Position numbers and translations under genes: made by a program. Under the pieces are notes generated by a model. That model ran no database searches. It had not been told where the DNA came from and saw only the letters and a list, made by a program, of their open reading frames with translations. Positions 41,323 to 51,854 of a stretch of DNA of 64,000 bases are shown one piece after another (the first letter of the stretch is position 1; each line of letters starts with the position of its first letter). Source of the DNA: Paracoccaceae bacterium (GTDB taxonomy: Bacteria; Pseudomonadota; Alphaproteobacteria; Rhodobacterales; Rhodobacteraceae). The stretch lies in NCBI GenBank assembly GCA_019090795.1, contig JAHRVG010000004.1:1-64000 (forward strand), given 5' to 3'.

Positions 41323-41350
41323 AAAAGGGGCCGTAGACAGGCCCCTTTTT
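41323..41350. terminator. bidirectional Rho-independent terminator between convergent maeB and dnaJ
   Basis: AAAAGGGGCC-GTAGACA-GGCCCCTTTTT. Confidence 0.9.
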
Positions 41351-41358
41351 ATGCTTGC

Positions 41359-42504
41359 TCAACCTTTCATTCCATCCCAGAAATGTTTGACTTTGCCGAA
41401 AAAGTTGGAGCTTTCAGGGCTGTTATTCTCGCCCAGTTGCTCAAACTCCCGAAGCAGTTCTTTCTGCTTGGAACTTAGGTTAACGGGAGTCTCCACTGCC
41501 AGCTCCAGAAACAAATCCCCCGCAACACTTGAACGCAGTGCAGGCATGCCCTTGGATTTCAGGCGCATTTGTTTGGAGGATTGTGCACCGGCTGGTACTT
41601 TGACCCGGCTTTTGCCCCCGTCGATGGTCGGCACTTCGATTTCGCCCCCCAAAGCTGCGGTTGCCATTGAAACCGGAACTCGGCAGAAAAGGTTAGGGCC
41701 TTCGCGCTCAAAAATCTGGTGGTTGGCTACTTCGATGAAGATATACAGATCACCCGTAGGGCCACCCATCATACCTGCCTCACCTTCGCCCGCCAGTCTG
41801 ATCCGGGTGCCCGTCTCAACACCTGCCGGTATGTTTACGCTAAGCGACCGATCCCGTTTGGTGCGTCCGGCACCGGCGCAAGCGCCGCAAGGATTGGTGA
41901 TAATTTGACCGCGGCCCGAACAGGTTGGGCAAGTGCGTTCAACTGTGAAAAAACCCTGTTGCGCACGAACTTTACCCATGCCCGAACAGGTCGGGCAATT
42001 CGAAGGTTCCGCTCCGTTTTCTGCGCCGGTTCCATTACAGCTTTCGCATGCGATAGAGCTAGCAACAGTAATGGTCTGCTGTTTTCCGGAAAAGGCTTCT
42101 TCGAGAGAAATGTTCAGATTGTACCGCAGGTCAGAACCTCGGGTCGCCCGTTGGCCGCCCCGACCTCCACCGCCGCCGAAAGACCCAAACAGATCATCGA
42201 AGACATCGGAAAAGGCGGATGAAAAATCACCGCCACCTTGGCCAAAGCCCGGGTGCCGACCACCGCCACCCATGCCACCTTCAAAAGCGGCGTGGCCATA
42301 ACGGTCATACGCTGCCTTTTTGTCCCCGTCCTTCAGGACCTCATAGGCTTCGTTAACTTCTTTGAATTGTGCTTCTGCTTCAGGGTTGTCTGTGTTGCGA
42401 TCCGGATGCAATTCCATGGCCTTCTTACGAAAGCCCTTTTTGATCTCAATCGTCGATGCACTTTTGACTACACCCAACAGTTCGTAATAATCACGCTTTG
42501 CCAT
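41359..42504 (-). CDS. dnaJ: molecular chaperone DnaJ
   Basis: J domain with HPD ([11 protein letters not shown]), four CxxCxGxG zinc repeats. Confidence 0.98.
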   Translation of the reverse strand: MAKRDYYELLGVVKSASTIEIKKGFRKKAMELHPDRNTDNPEAEAQFKEVNEAYEVLKDGDKKAAYDRYGHAAFEGGMGGGGRHPGFGQGGGDFSSAFSDVFDDLFGSFGGGGGRGGQRATRGSDLRYNLNISLEEAFSGKQQTITVASSIACESCNGTGAENGAEPSNCPTCSGMGKVRAQQGFFTVERTCPTCSGRGQIITNPCGACAGAGRTKRDRSLSVNIPAGVETGTRIRLAGEGEAGMMGGPTGDLYIFIEVANHQIFEREGPNLFCRVPVSMATAALGGEIEVPTIDGGKSRVKVPAGAQSSKQMRLKSKGMPALRSSVAGDLFLELAVETPVNLSSKQKELLREFEQLGENNSPESSNFFGKVKHFWDGMKG

Positions 42505-42570
42505 GTCGCCTCCACGTTTTCGCCGCGACAGGGAATAAACCTGACGCGGCGATTTGGCTTTGGTCTAAGA

Positions 42571-44490
42571 TTAGCGGTCGTTTTTGCCGAGATCTTCGAA
42601 ATCGGCATCCACTATATCCTCATCAACGGGTTTTGGCTCATCGCCATCCATCCCATCCATGACCGGCTCGTCCGTTTCAGCAGCTTGCGATGCGTAAATG
42701 GCTTCACCCAGCTTCATTGCGGCCTCAGTCAAATCTTGCGAACGCGCCTTGATATTATCGACATTTTCTGTTTCCAAAGCTTCTTTCAAAACCTTGATGG
42801 ACAGTACGATCACTTCGATGGTGGTTGGATCAACTTTGTCGCCGTGCTCTTCTACCGATTTCTCGGTGCCGTGAATCAAACCTTCGGCCTGCTTCTTGGC
42901 CTCAATCAGATCCTTGCGTTCTTTATCCGCCTCGGCATTTTCCTCAGCGTCCTTGACCATTTGCTCGATGTCATCATCAGACAAACCACCAGAAGCCTGG
43001 ATCGTGATCTTATGCTCTTTGTTGGTACCTTTGTCTTTGGCGCCAACCGATACGATGCCGTTGGCGTCGATATCAAAGGTCACTTCGATCTGCGGCAGGC
43101 CGCGTGGGGCAGGAGGGATTTCTTCCAGGTTGAACTGACCCAGAATTTTGTTGTCCGCTGCCATTTCACGCTCGCCTTGGAAAACGCGGATGGTTACAGC
43201 ATTTTGGTTATCTTCGGCGGTTGAGAAGATTTGCGACTTTTTAGTCGGGATCGTGGTGTTGCGGTCGATCAGACGGGTAAACAGGCCACCCAGCGTTTCG
43301 ATGCCCAGCGACAATGGTGTCACATCAAGCAGGACAACATCTTTAACGTCGCCTTGCAGAATGCCGGCCTGAATCGCAGCGCCCATGGCAACCACTTCGT
43401 CCGGATTCACACCTTTATGCGGTTCCTTGCCAAAGAATTTTGTAACTTCGTCGAACACCATTGGCATACGGGTCATGCCGCCAACCAAAACAACTTCGTC
43501 GATCTCATCTTTGGACACGCCCGCGTCTTTCAATGCGGCCATACAAGGCTTCAGCGTTTTCTTGATCAAGTCAGAAACAAGGCTTTCCAGTTTCGCACGG
43601 GTCAGTTTCATAACCATGTGCAAGGGTTGGCCGGTTTTGCCGTCCATTGAGATAAATGGCTGGTTGATTTCAGTCTGCGCAGTCGAAGACAATTCGATCT
43701 TGGCTTTTTCAGCGGCTTCTTTCAGCCGTTGCAGCGCCATTTTGTCTTTGGTCAGATCAACGCCGTTTTCTTTTTTGAACTCGGAAGCCAAATACTCAAC
43801 GATACGCAGGTCGAAATCTTCACCACCCAGAGCTGTATCGCCGTTGGTGGATTTTACTTCAAACAGGCCTTCGTCGATTTCCAGAATGGACACATCGAAC
43901 GTACCGCCGCCAAGGTCATAAACAGCAATTGTTTTGCCACCTTCTTTGTCGAGACCATAGGCCAGCGCCGCAGCAGTTGGTTCGTTGATGATCCGCAGCA
44001 CTTTCAGACCGGCAATTTTACCGGCATCTTTGGTTGCTTGACGCTGGGCATCGTTGAAATAGGCCGGTACGGTGATAACCGCTTCGGACACTTCTTCGCC
44101 AAGATAGCTCTCGGCAGTTTCTTTCATCTTGCCCAGAATAAATGCGGAGACTTGGCTGGGGGAGTATTTCTCACCCTTGACCGACAACCACGCATCACCA
44201 TTGCCGCCATCGACAATGTTGTAAGGCAGGTGCTTCATGTCTTTTTTAACAGCCGGATCGTTAACCGAGCGGCCAATCAGGCGCTTTACGGCGAACAGGG
44301 TGTTTTCGGGGTTTGTAACCGCTTGGCGCTTCGCGGCTTGACCTACCAGTCGTTCGTCGTCTGTAAATGCGACAATTGACGGAGTCGTGCGTGCGCCTTC
44401 GGCGTTTTCAACCACTTTTGGCTGCGAGCCGTCCATGATTGCGAGGCAGGAGTTTGTAGTTCCCAGATCGATACCAATTACTTTGGCCAT
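42571..44490 (-). CDS. dnaK: molecular chaperone DnaK
   Basis: [21 protein letters not shown]..., [20 protein letters not shown]. Confidence 0.98.
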   Translation of the reverse strand: MAKVIGIDLGTTNSCLAIMDGSQPKVVENAEGARTTPSIVAFTDDERLVGQAAKRQAVTNPENTLFAVKRLIGRSVNDPAVKKDMKHLPYNIVDGGNGDAWLSVKGEKYSPSQVSAFILGKMKETAESYLGEEVSEAVITVPAYFNDAQRQATKDAGKIAGLKVLRIINEPTAAALAYGLDKEGGKTIAVYDLGGGTFDVSILEIDEGLFEVKSTNGDTALGGEDFDLRIVEYLASEFKKENGVDLTKDKMALQRLKEAAEKAKIELSSTAQTEINQPFISMDGKTGQPLHMVMKLTRAKLESLVSDLIKKTLKPCMAALKDAGVSKDEIDEVVLVGGMTRMPMVFDEVTKFFGKEPHKGVNPDEVVAMGAAIQAGILQGDVKDVVLLDVTPLSLGIETLGGLFTRLIDRNTTIPTKKSQIFSTAEDNQNAVTIRVFQGEREMAADNKILGQFNLEEIPPAPRGLPQIEVTFDIDANGIVSVGAKDKGTNKEHKITIQASGGLSDDDIEQMVKDAEENAEADKERKDLIEAKKQAEGLIHGTEKSVEEHGDKVDPTTIEVIVLSIKVLKEALETENVDNIKARSQDLTEAAMKLGEAIYASQAAETDEPVMDGMDGDEPKPVDEDIVDADFEDLGKNDR

Positions 44491-44593
44491 CAGATTTCCT
44501 TTCTTTCGGCGATGTTGGATTTCAAGCCCGCATTCGGCGCTCTAATTCCATCCCATTATAAGCCCGCTGAGTTGGGCCTTTTTGCATTGCTGG

Positions 44594-44623
44594 TATATAG
44601 GTGTGGTTTGGCTTCCCTGCAAG
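44594..44623 (-). promoter_or_regulatory. candidate heat-shock (RpoH-type) promoter for dnaKJ
   Basis: Minus strand reads CTTGCAG-15 bp-CCTATATA about 100 bp upstream of the dnaK ATG. Confidence 0.5.
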
Positions 44624-44711
44624 CGCACTGTGTGGTTTTTGTTCAGTAAAGTAAGAGGGGCTGCAAAATTCTTGATTTGATCGCTTGTAACACGCTTTTT
44701 CCAGCACATAC

Positions 44712-45530
44712 TTAACGTCGAGACGACCAGCTTTCGGAAACGTATTTACGGGACCAATGCTCAAGCATCATCCCAATCAGGACAAAAATTGCGGTTACAG
44801 CCGCAGGATACCACAAGTTTGTGACATGAGGCGTGTAGTTTACAAAGGCAGCGCCACGGGATTGATCAATCGTGTGGAACAGCGGGTTCCAGCTAAAGAA
44901 CGGTAGCATGGTACTGGGAATGGTGTTGGCGAGGAACATTTTCCCGCTAAAAATCATGTTCGCCCGCCGATAAATCGTGCTGATTATTTTTATAGTCTCG
45001 GGGAAAAACGGTTTAAGGGACAAAAACACCAAGCCGATTGCCACACCGGAAGACCAGGCCAGAAACAGACAAAAGAACACCAGTTTCATATTATAAACGG
45101 TGAAAGGGTCTATCAGTACATTGGCGACAAAGGTAACGACAAAAATTGCCAGTAACTGGATGTAAAGCGATGACAGTGCGCCGGAAACGATGATCATTAG
45201 GGTACTGACTGGTGCATGTTTCAGCATCGGATTGGTCGCGGACCCACCGCCAACGGCACTGATCGCCTTATTGTGCGTTAAGTATAGGAAAACGCCGGAC
45301 AGAACATACAGAATAAAACTGCCCCGAACCGCGACACCCCGCATCCCCAAAAACTCGATCATCACGTAAAAGAAAATCACGATAATCGCGGATTGCAGAA
45401 CCTCAAGAATGAGCGCTTGCATGGCGTTGCCTTTGCCTTTGCGAACATCCCGAACGATTGAGTGGTAAACGAGTGTAGAAAACTCGACAAACCCCATAAA
45501 GGTATTCGAAAAGGATGAGTTGGTTCTCAT
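44712..45530 (-). CDS. ABC-2-type polysaccharide/capsule export permease (KpsM-like)
   Basis: Six-TM-type ABC-2 membrane protein; MKLVFFCLFLAWSSGVAIGLVFLSLKPFFPETIKIISTIYRRANMIFSGKMF...WNPLFHTIDQSRGAAF. Confidence 0.85.
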   Translation of the reverse strand: MRTNSSFSNTFMGFVEFSTLVYHSIVRDVRKGKGNAMQALILEVLQSAIIVIFFYVMIEFLGMRGVAVRGSFILYVLSGVFLYLTHNKAISAVGGGSATNPMLKHAPVSTLMIIVSGALSSLYIQLLAIFVVTFVANVLIDPFTVYNMKLVFFCLFLAWSSGVAIGLVFLSLKPFFPETIKIISTIYRRANMIFSGKMFLANTIPSTMLPFFSWNPLFHTIDQSRGAAFVNYTPHVTNLWYPAAVTAIFVLIGMMLEHWSRKYVSESWSSRR

Positions 45531-45662
45531 TTTCTGCGCTGCCTGCCAATGCGTAAGCAGTGTTTATTCACTGCTTGCTGTTTTTTGTTGATCAGATCAT
45601 AAGGTTTTTAAACCTAAACCGCAACAAATCGCCGTGTATTTGGCGTATTAGAGGTCAAAATA

Positions 45663-46460
45663 ATGAATAAACAGGAAATATGCAGCGTTTTTCGAAAACT
45701 GGCAATCGAAGCGGGTGGCAAAATTATGGAAATTTATAGCCGTGATGATTTTGAGGTGAAGTCAAAATCCGATGACAGCCCCGTCACTATAGCCGACGAA
45801 ACCGCAGATGCGCATATTTTTGCCGGTCTGAGAGCGGCCTTTCCGGATGCCGCGATTGTAACCGAAGAACAATCGGATACCCATAGCTTCAAAGGCAATA
45901 CCTTCTTTATCGTAGATCCCCTTGATGGCACAAAAGAGTTCGTTCATCGTCGCGGCGACTTTACTGTCAATATCGCGTTGGTTGAGGAGGGAATGCCGAC
46001 TTTAGGTGTGGTTTACGCCCCGGCCAAGCAACGTTTGTTCATAACGGATGAAAATGGGAAATCGTTTGAGGAACTGGGTGATCACGACCCCAATACCGTT
46101 GGTGAAATGAAACCGATGGCTGTTTCCAAGCCCGATGAATCGGCCCTGATTGTGGTGGCCTCCAAATCGCATCTGACGCAGGAAACCAAAGACTATATCG
46201 CCAAGTATAACGTGGCCGACAGCGCAAGTGCTGGTTCGTCCTTGAAATTCTGCCTTGTGGCAACAGGTGAAGCGGATATCTACCCGCGCGTTGGCCGCAC
46301 GATGGAGTGGGATACGGCAGCAGGTCAGGCAGTCCTGCAAGGGGCCGGAGGCGAGGTTGTGCGCTATGACAATCACCAGCCTTTAACCTATGGCAAGCCA
46401 ATCTTTGAAAACCCGTATTTCATTGCTTTTGCACCGGGCATCACTTTGCAAGAGGCATAG
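45663..46460 (+). CDS. cysQ: 3'(2'),5'-bisphosphate nucleotidase
   Basis: SDDSPVTIADETADAHIFAGL, FFIVDPLDGTKEFVHRRGDFTVNIALVE inositol-phosphatase-family motifs. Confidence 0.92.
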   Translation: MNKQEICSVFRKLAIEAGGKIMEIYSRDDFEVKSKSDDSPVTIADETADAHIFAGLRAAFPDAAIVTEEQSDTHSFKGNTFFIVDPLDGTKEFVHRRGDFTVNIALVEEGMPTLGVVYAPAKQRLFITDENGKSFEELGDHDPNTVGEMKPMAVSKPDESALIVVASKSHLTQETKDYIAKYNVADSASAGSSLKFCLVATGEADIYPRVGRTMEWDTAAGQAVLQGAGGEVVRYDNHQPLTYGKPIFENPYFIAFAPGITLQEA

Positions 46461-47249
46461 ATGTCTGTTCTTATCGTTATTCCCGCGCGTTTCGCCTCGA
46501 CCCGTTATCCCGGCAAACCACTTGCAGAATTGCGCGGTGTAACAGGGGTAGCCAAAAGCCTGATTTATCGCAGCTGGGAAGCTGCGATGCAGGTTGCAGG
46601 AGTTGACCGGGTTGTGGTCGCAACGGATGACGAAAGAATTCGCGATGCGGCGCAAGCCTTCGGGGCTGAAGTGGTGATGACTTCAGACACTTGCCGCAAC
46701 GGTACGGAACGCTGCGCAGATGTGTTGAATGTCATAGATGAACCCTATGATATTGTTGCAAATTTACAAGGGGATGCGCCTTTAACACCGCCTTGGTTTG
46801 TAGAGCGGCTGATTGAAGGTTTAAAGGCTGCACCACACGCCCACGTGGCGACCCCTATATTGCTGTGTTCCCCCGAAGCGCTGGCCAGTTTCCAACAAGA
46901 TCGCAGGCACGGGCGAGTTGGAGGAACCACAGTTGTGTTCGGGGCCAATAAGAGGGCGATTTACTTTTCCAAAGAGGTGCTCCCCTATGCCGATAAGGCG
47001 GGCACGCCGGTTTATCACCACGTCGGTGTTTACGCCTATCGACCAGAATCGTTGCGTGACTATATGGCCTTGCCTGAAGGCCCACTTGAAAAAATAGAAG
47101 GGCTCGAGCAACTGCGGTTTTTGGAAAATGACCTTCATGTTCAATGCGTAGAAGTTCAGGCCAGACCGGGGCAGGAGTTCTGGGAGTTAAACAACCCCGA
47201 GGACATTCCAAGAATCGAAAAAATCCTATCCCAAATGGGGATTGAATGA
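46461..47249 (+). CDS. 3-deoxy-manno-octulosonate cytidylyltransferase-like protein (KdsB/KpsU family)
   Basis: VLIVIPARFASTRYPGKPLAEL, VVVATDDERIRDAA, NGTERCADVL. Confidence 0.88.
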   Translation: MSVLIVIPARFASTRYPGKPLAELRGVTGVAKSLIYRSWEAAMQVAGVDRVVVATDDERIRDAAQAFGAEVVMTSDTCRNGTERCADVLNVIDEPYDIVANLQGDAPLTPPWFVERLIEGLKAAPHAHVATPILLCSPEALASFQQDRRHGRVGGTTVVFGANKRAIYFSKEVLPYADKAGTPVYHHVGVYAYRPESLRDYMALPEGPLEKIEGLEQLRFLENDLHVQCVEVQARPGQEFWELNNPEDIPRIEKILSQMGIE

Positions 47250-48529
47250 GGTTTCACCCGCAAGTCAGTCTGGTTATTGTAAGCCGGAACCGGCCTGAGG
47301 GTGTTAAACGTCTAATTGCGTCATTGCGGTTTCAAAGCTATCCGAACTTTGAAGTTATTATTGTTTCGAACTATGCAGTAAACCCGTTTCCGAATGCCGA
47401 AAATATTCGCCAAGTTTTTTTTGATCAAGCAAACATTTCTGCGGCCAGAAATCTTGGGATTGAACAATCCGCCGGAGAAATAATAGCCTTTTGCGACGAT
47501 GATGCGGTGCCAGAGGTTTTTTGGCTGGAGCGACTGGTTGCCGCCTTCGAAGATCCTGGTGTCGGTAGTGCTGGCGGCTTTGTTCGGGGTCGCAACGGCA
47601 TTGACTACCAGTGGACGGCAATAAAATGTAACCAATACGGAGATGACTTTCCCTTAGAGATGGCGGCGGAACATGAATCCCAAACTTTCCACTTTGATGA
47701 CAATTATTTTGCCAAAGTTCAGGGAACTAACTGTGCTTTTCGCAAAAAGGCATTGGCGGAAATCGGTGGGTTTGATGAAAATTATCGGTTTTTTCTGGAT
47801 GAAACAGATGTTTCTTTCACCTTGGCAAAGCGGGGCTGGTCAACGGTAGTGGTACCCTTGGCAGAGGTTCAGCACGGTTTTGAGGAAAGCGCAGAGCGGA
47901 CCCGCCAACGTGTGCCTAAAACGTTGGAGAATATTGGTGCAAGCAAGGCCTATTTCATCGCCAAGCACGCCGATGACAAAGGCGCAGACTCGTTGCAGGA
48001 GTTTCAAAACCTGCAACGTGAGAGGTTGCTTGGCTTGATGGTGGATGGGTATCTAGAGCCACTCGACGTCGAGAGATTGCTGAAAACATTGAGAACTGGC
48101 CTTAATGCCCCGATCCGGGCGGCAACGGCTGGCACAAGCAAAAAGGCAGAGAGCAGGCCAATGTTTAAGCGTTTTTCACGGCGGAAAACCGGAGCACCAA
48201 TAGAGTTTGTCGCGATTGCCGGTACCACAGCCAAATTTCGAAGAATGTCGCGCTTGGCAATGGCGCTTCAGGCCAAGGGCGTTGCGGTAACGATTTTCCG
48301 GTTTTCTTACACTGCATTGTTTCACAAGCGTTTTTTCGATTCTCGGGGATATTGGATTCAGACAGGCGGCCTATTCGGAAAATCGAATCGTTTTGGTGCA
48401 ATTGTGGTTTTAGGAGCGCTTAAGAAAAGGGTTGATGCTGAGATTAAGGGCCTTTCAAGGCAACGGCCCTTTAAGGTGCTGCATGTAGTTCGGATTTTTC
48501 AAAAAATCGGCTTATTTCTGCCTGATTAG
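47246..48529 (+). CDS. glycosyltransferase family 2 protein with a ~150 aa C-terminal extension
   Basis: VSLVIVSRNRPEGVKRLIASLRFQSYPNFEVIIVSN..., CDDDAVPEVFWLERLVAAFE, GTNCAFRKKALAEIGGFDENY. Confidence 0.88.
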   Translation: MRFHPQVSLVIVSRNRPEGVKRLIASLRFQSYPNFEVIIVSNYAVNPFPNAENIRQVFFDQANISAARNLGIEQSAGEIIAFCDDDAVPEVFWLERLVAAFEDPGVGSAGGFVRGRNGIDYQWTAIKCNQYGDDFPLEMAAEHESQTFHFDDNYFAKVQGTNCAFRKKALAEIGGFDENYRFFLDETDVSFTLAKRGWSTVVVPLAEVQHGFEESAERTRQRVPKTLENIGASKAYFIAKHADDKGADSLQEFQNLQRERLLGLMVDGYLEPLDVERLLKTLRTGLNAPIRAATAGTSKKAESRPMFKRFSRRKTGAPIEFVAIAGTTAKFRRMSRLAMALQAKGVAVTIFRFSYTALFHKRFFDSRGYWIQTGGLFGKSNRFGAIVVLGALKKRVDAEIKGLSRQRPFKVLHVVRIFQKIGLFLPD

Positions 48530-48627
48530 TGAATAAATACATAAACTGTAATCAGAATGCAGGGTAGTTGATGTAATCGCTGCGCAATTATGGCAAACAG
48601 AGTAACGAGAATAAGAAGGATAACAAA

Positions 48628-49521
48628 ATGAAAAATAAAGTTACAAAAGCAATTTTTCCTGTCGCTGGGCTGGGAACACGTTTTCTACCTGCAACAAAAT
48701 CCATTCCAAAAGAAATTTTGTGCCTGGTTGACAGGCCCTTGATTCAATATGCGATTGATGAGGCGAGAGAGGCGGGCATTGAAGAATATATTTTTGTAAC
48801 GTCTCGTGGCAAAGGTGCGCTCGAAGATTATTTTGATGCGGCACCCCAGTTGGAGCAATCCCTGAAGGCCAAGAAAAAATTCGACCTTCTGAAAGTGTTG
48901 AACCATTCGACCATGGATTCTGGTGAAATCGCCTATGTACGTCAACGCGAAGCGCTGGGCTTAGGGCATGCTGTTCTCTGTGCGGAGCGCCTTATCGGAG
49001 ATGAACCCTTTGCTGTGATCTTGACCGATGATGTAATTGCTGCCGACAAGCCCTGTCTTAAGCAAATGATTGAGGCGCATGAACAAACGGGAGGCAATAT
49101 AGTCGCGGCCATGGAAGTTCCTCCAAGCAAAGCTTCTGCTTATGGGTTGCTGGACATCAAAGAAGACATGGGTGCGTTGGTTTCTGTCAAAGGAATGGTT
49201 GAAAAACCTGAGCCCGAAGACGCACCTTCAAACTTGGCGGTGATCGGGCGTTATATTCTGACGCCTGGGGTGATGAAAAATCTGCGAACACAGGCGGCTG
49301 GGGCAGGCGGTGAAATCCAACTAACTGACGCCATTGCGAAAGAGATTGAAAAGTATGACAATGTGTTTGGGTTCCGGTTTGATGGTCAACGGTATGACTG
49401 CGGCTCAAAAGCTGGGTTTTTACAGGCAACGGTGGCATTTGCCCTTGCGCGTGGGGACTTGAGCGAAGAGTTTATGGAATTTTTAATCAAGATGGTGGAT
49501 ACACGGCGGGCCGCGCAATAA
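48628..49521 (+). CDS. galU: UTP-glucose-1-phosphate uridylyltransferase
   Basis: KAIFPVAGLGTRFLPATKSIPKEILCLVDRPLIQYAIDEAREAGIEE. Confidence 0.96.
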   Translation: MKNKVTKAIFPVAGLGTRFLPATKSIPKEILCLVDRPLIQYAIDEAREAGIEEYIFVTSRGKGALEDYFDAAPQLEQSLKAKKKFDLLKVLNHSTMDSGEIAYVRQREALGLGHAVLCAERLIGDEPFAVILTDDVIAADKPCLKQMIEAHEQTGGNIVAAMEVPPSKASAYGLLDIKEDMGALVSVKGMVEKPEPEDAPSNLAVIGRYILTPGVMKNLRTQAAGAGGEIQLTDAIAKEIEKYDNVFGFRFDGQRYDCGSKAGFLQATVAFALARGDLSEEFMEFLIKMVDTRRAAQ

Positions 49522-49574
49522 ACTGTCTCTAATTGCGATGTTTAGTGCGGTTACGCACTCTTTAAGGCTTTGTA

Positions 49575-50792
49575 ATGTCGTTGTACCTTGTTGATATATC
49601 AAGAACAATTTCCAGGATTGGTCGCGGATTTGCGACTGGTATAGATCGTGTGGAAACAGCTTATATCAAGCAGTTCCTCCAGATGAATGATAGAAATCTA
49701 TTCATCGCGCGACTGGGGCGGCACAGTGTAGTTCTTGATAAACGCGCCACCGTTGAGCTTCTTGAAAAGATGACCAAGACCCATGACTGGGGGCGGCCCA
49801 GTCTTGCTGATGCTGTTCGGTTCAAGCTAAACTGGGAACAGCGCTGCGCCCGAAGTTTTACAAAGCGCCGCGCAATTTCCAAAGCTTTGACAAGTGATGT
49901 TTCAAAGCTGTTAGCCAAGATTGATTTGACGTATTATGAATATTTCAATGTTGGTCACACCAACCTGACGGATTCTTTCCTGTCAGCCCTCAAGCAGCGC
50001 AATTGCAAGAAAATAAATGTGCTGATCCATGATATGATCCCTTTGGATTATCCTGAGTTTTCCCAATCACACATACCCAGAATATTTGAGCATCGCATGC
50101 AGGCGGTTGCAAAATACGCTGACCGGATCATTTGCAATTCAGAAGAAACCAGAAAGCGGGTAGCGCATTATTTTGATAAATGGGGGGCAAAGCCCGATTA
50201 TTTGGTGTCTCACCTCGGTATAGAGCCCATGGTGCCGTCAGCCAATGTGAAACCCTCGGTTGACCGGCCATACTTTGTGATTCTCGGAACAATTGAGCCG
50301 CGGAAAAACCACCAGCTTTTGTTCAGGGTTTGGGAGCGGTTAGCGGCCACATTGGATGAGTCTAAACAACCTTATCTATACATCATTGGGCGTAGGGGCT
50401 GGGGCAATATCGAAGCCTTTCAGTTTCTGGATGAATCAATGCTGGTGGGAAAGTGTATTTTCGAGAAAGAAGATTTAAACGACAAGGAACTTGCCAATCT
50501 GTTGTGCGGTTCAAATGCGCTATTGTTTCCCAGTTTTGTAGAGGGCTTCGGGCTGCCAGCCCTGGAGGCGGCCCAGTTGGGCGTGCCAGTTTTTTGTTCC
50601 GATTTAGATACGTTCAAAGAGGTTTTGGGTGGTTCTGCCGTCTATCTTGATCCAAACTCTCCCGCAGTTTGGCAGGCAGAAATTACGGAAAGCCTAATAG
50701 CGTCCGATTCTGGGCAAAAAACCCGCATTTTGCCTGAAAACCGTGCCAAAATTCCCACATGGGAATCACATTTTCGCCACGTTTTTGCTTAA
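49575..50792 (+). CDS. GT4/GT1-type glycosyltransferase
   Basis: FVILGTIEPRKNHQLLFRVWERL, ALLFPSFVEGFGLPALEAAQLGVPVFCSDLDTFKEVLGGSAVYLDP. Confidence 0.9.
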   Translation: MSLYLVDISRTISRIGRGFATGIDRVETAYIKQFLQMNDRNLFIARLGRHSVVLDKRATVELLEKMTKTHDWGRPSLADAVRFKLNWEQRCARSFTKRRAISKALTSDVSKLLAKIDLTYYEYFNVGHTNLTDSFLSALKQRNCKKINVLIHDMIPLDYPEFSQSHIPRIFEHRMQAVAKYADRIICNSEETRKRVAHYFDKWGAKPDYLVSHLGIEPMVPSANVKPSVDRPYFVILGTIEPRKNHQLLFRVWERLAATLDESKQPYLYIIGRRGWGNIEAFQFLDESMLVGKCIFEKEDLNDKELANLLCGSNALLFPSFVEGFGLPALEAAQLGVPVFCSDLDTFKEVLGGSAVYLDPNSPAVWQAEITESLIASDSGQKTRILPENRAKIPTWESHFRHVFA

Positions 50793-50810
50793 ACTGTCTA
50801 TGATAGGTAA

Positions 50811-51845
50811 ATGTATCAAACGGCTGGAAGAATTATGGGGCTGTGGAGTAAATACAAATTAAGAGTAGAACGTCGGCGTCGGCGTGTTCGAGCTTTGCGC
50901 AAAAGGCGTGAGCTGGAATCTGTAGTCGACCAAACAAAGCTGATTAAACCAAGCGATATTCTTGTATTCTCTACTCTGCGGAACGAAAAGCCGCGGCTGG
51001 CTTATTTTCTCGAATATTACCGAAAGCAGGGGATCAATCACTTTCTGATTGTGGACAATGATTCAGATGATGGCGGCAGGGAGTATTTGGCGAAACAACC
51101 GGATGTTTCGCTTTGGACCACAAAGCACAGTTATAAGAAATCTCAGTTTGGGGTAGATTGGCTCAACGGATTAAAGACGAAGTATGCCCATAACCATTGG
51201 GTTCTTGTGGTCGATGTGGACGAATTCTTTGTCTATCCCCATTGTGATACGCGTCCGTTGCGCGCCCTCACCGATTGGCTGGATTCAGCGTCGATCAAAT
51301 CTTTCGGAACGATGCTTTTGGACATGTACCCCAAGGGCGAAGTCCATAAAGCGCACTATAAAGAGGGGCAGAATCCTGTTCGGATTGCGCCGTATTTTGA
51401 TGCATCCAACTATTTTATCGAAAAGAACGATAAATACGGGAACCTGTGGATTCAGGGTGGCCCCCGAATGCGGGCTTTTTTTCGTGAAAAACCCCAACTC
51501 GCACCGGCGTTGAACAAAACGCCTTTGGTGAAATGGACGCGGGGGAATGTCTTCGTCAGCTCGACCCATACATTGTTACCACGCGGGCTTAATCAGGTTT
51601 ATGATGAGTGGGGTGGCCAGAAAGCCTGCGGTTGCTTGCTGCACACAAAGTTTCTGGAGATGTTTACCGATAAGGCCGAAGAAGAGTTGAAACGCAAACA
51701 ACATTATGCGGGTAGCCGTGAGTACCGGACCTATGTCAAGAAACTGGAGTCCGAGCTGTGTCTTTGGACAGGACAATCCACGAAGTACAGCGGGTGGCAG
51801 CAGTTGGAAAAACTTGGGCTGATGTCACGTGGAAATTGGGCATAG
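50811..51845 (+). CDS. glycosyltransferase family 2-like protein (Glyco_tranf_2_4 type)
   Basis: FSTLRNEKPRLAYFLEYYRKQGINHFLIVDNDSDDGGREYL, VLVVDVDEFFVYP. Confidence 0.85.
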   Translation: MYQTAGRIMGLWSKYKLRVERRRRRVRALRKRRELESVVDQTKLIKPSDILVFSTLRNEKPRLAYFLEYYRKQGINHFLIVDNDSDDGGREYLAKQPDVSLWTTKHSYKKSQFGVDWLNGLKTKYAHNHWVLVVDVDEFFVYPHCDTRPLRALTDWLDSASIKSFGTMLLDMYPKGEVHKAHYKEGQNPVRIAPYFDASNYFIEKNDKYGNLWIQGGPRMRAFFREKPQLAPALNKTPLVKWTRGNVFVSSTHTLLPRGLNQVYDEWGGQKACGCLLHTKFLEMFTDKAEEELKRKQHYAGSREYRTYVKKLESELCLWTGQSTKYSGWQQLEKLGLMSRGNWA

Positions 51846-51854
51846 GATGCACGA

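Noticed and set aside
42238-43224. 328 aa + strand ORF antisense to dnaJ/dnaK
   Set aside because: Shadow ORF opposite strongly recognisable dnaJ and dnaK; no family features of its own.
44562-44585. Terminator-like GCCCGCTGAGTTGGGCCTTTTT in the dnaK upstream region
   Set aside because: Short 4 bp GC stem, no + strand gene upstream, and inside the dnaK 5' region; too weak to call.
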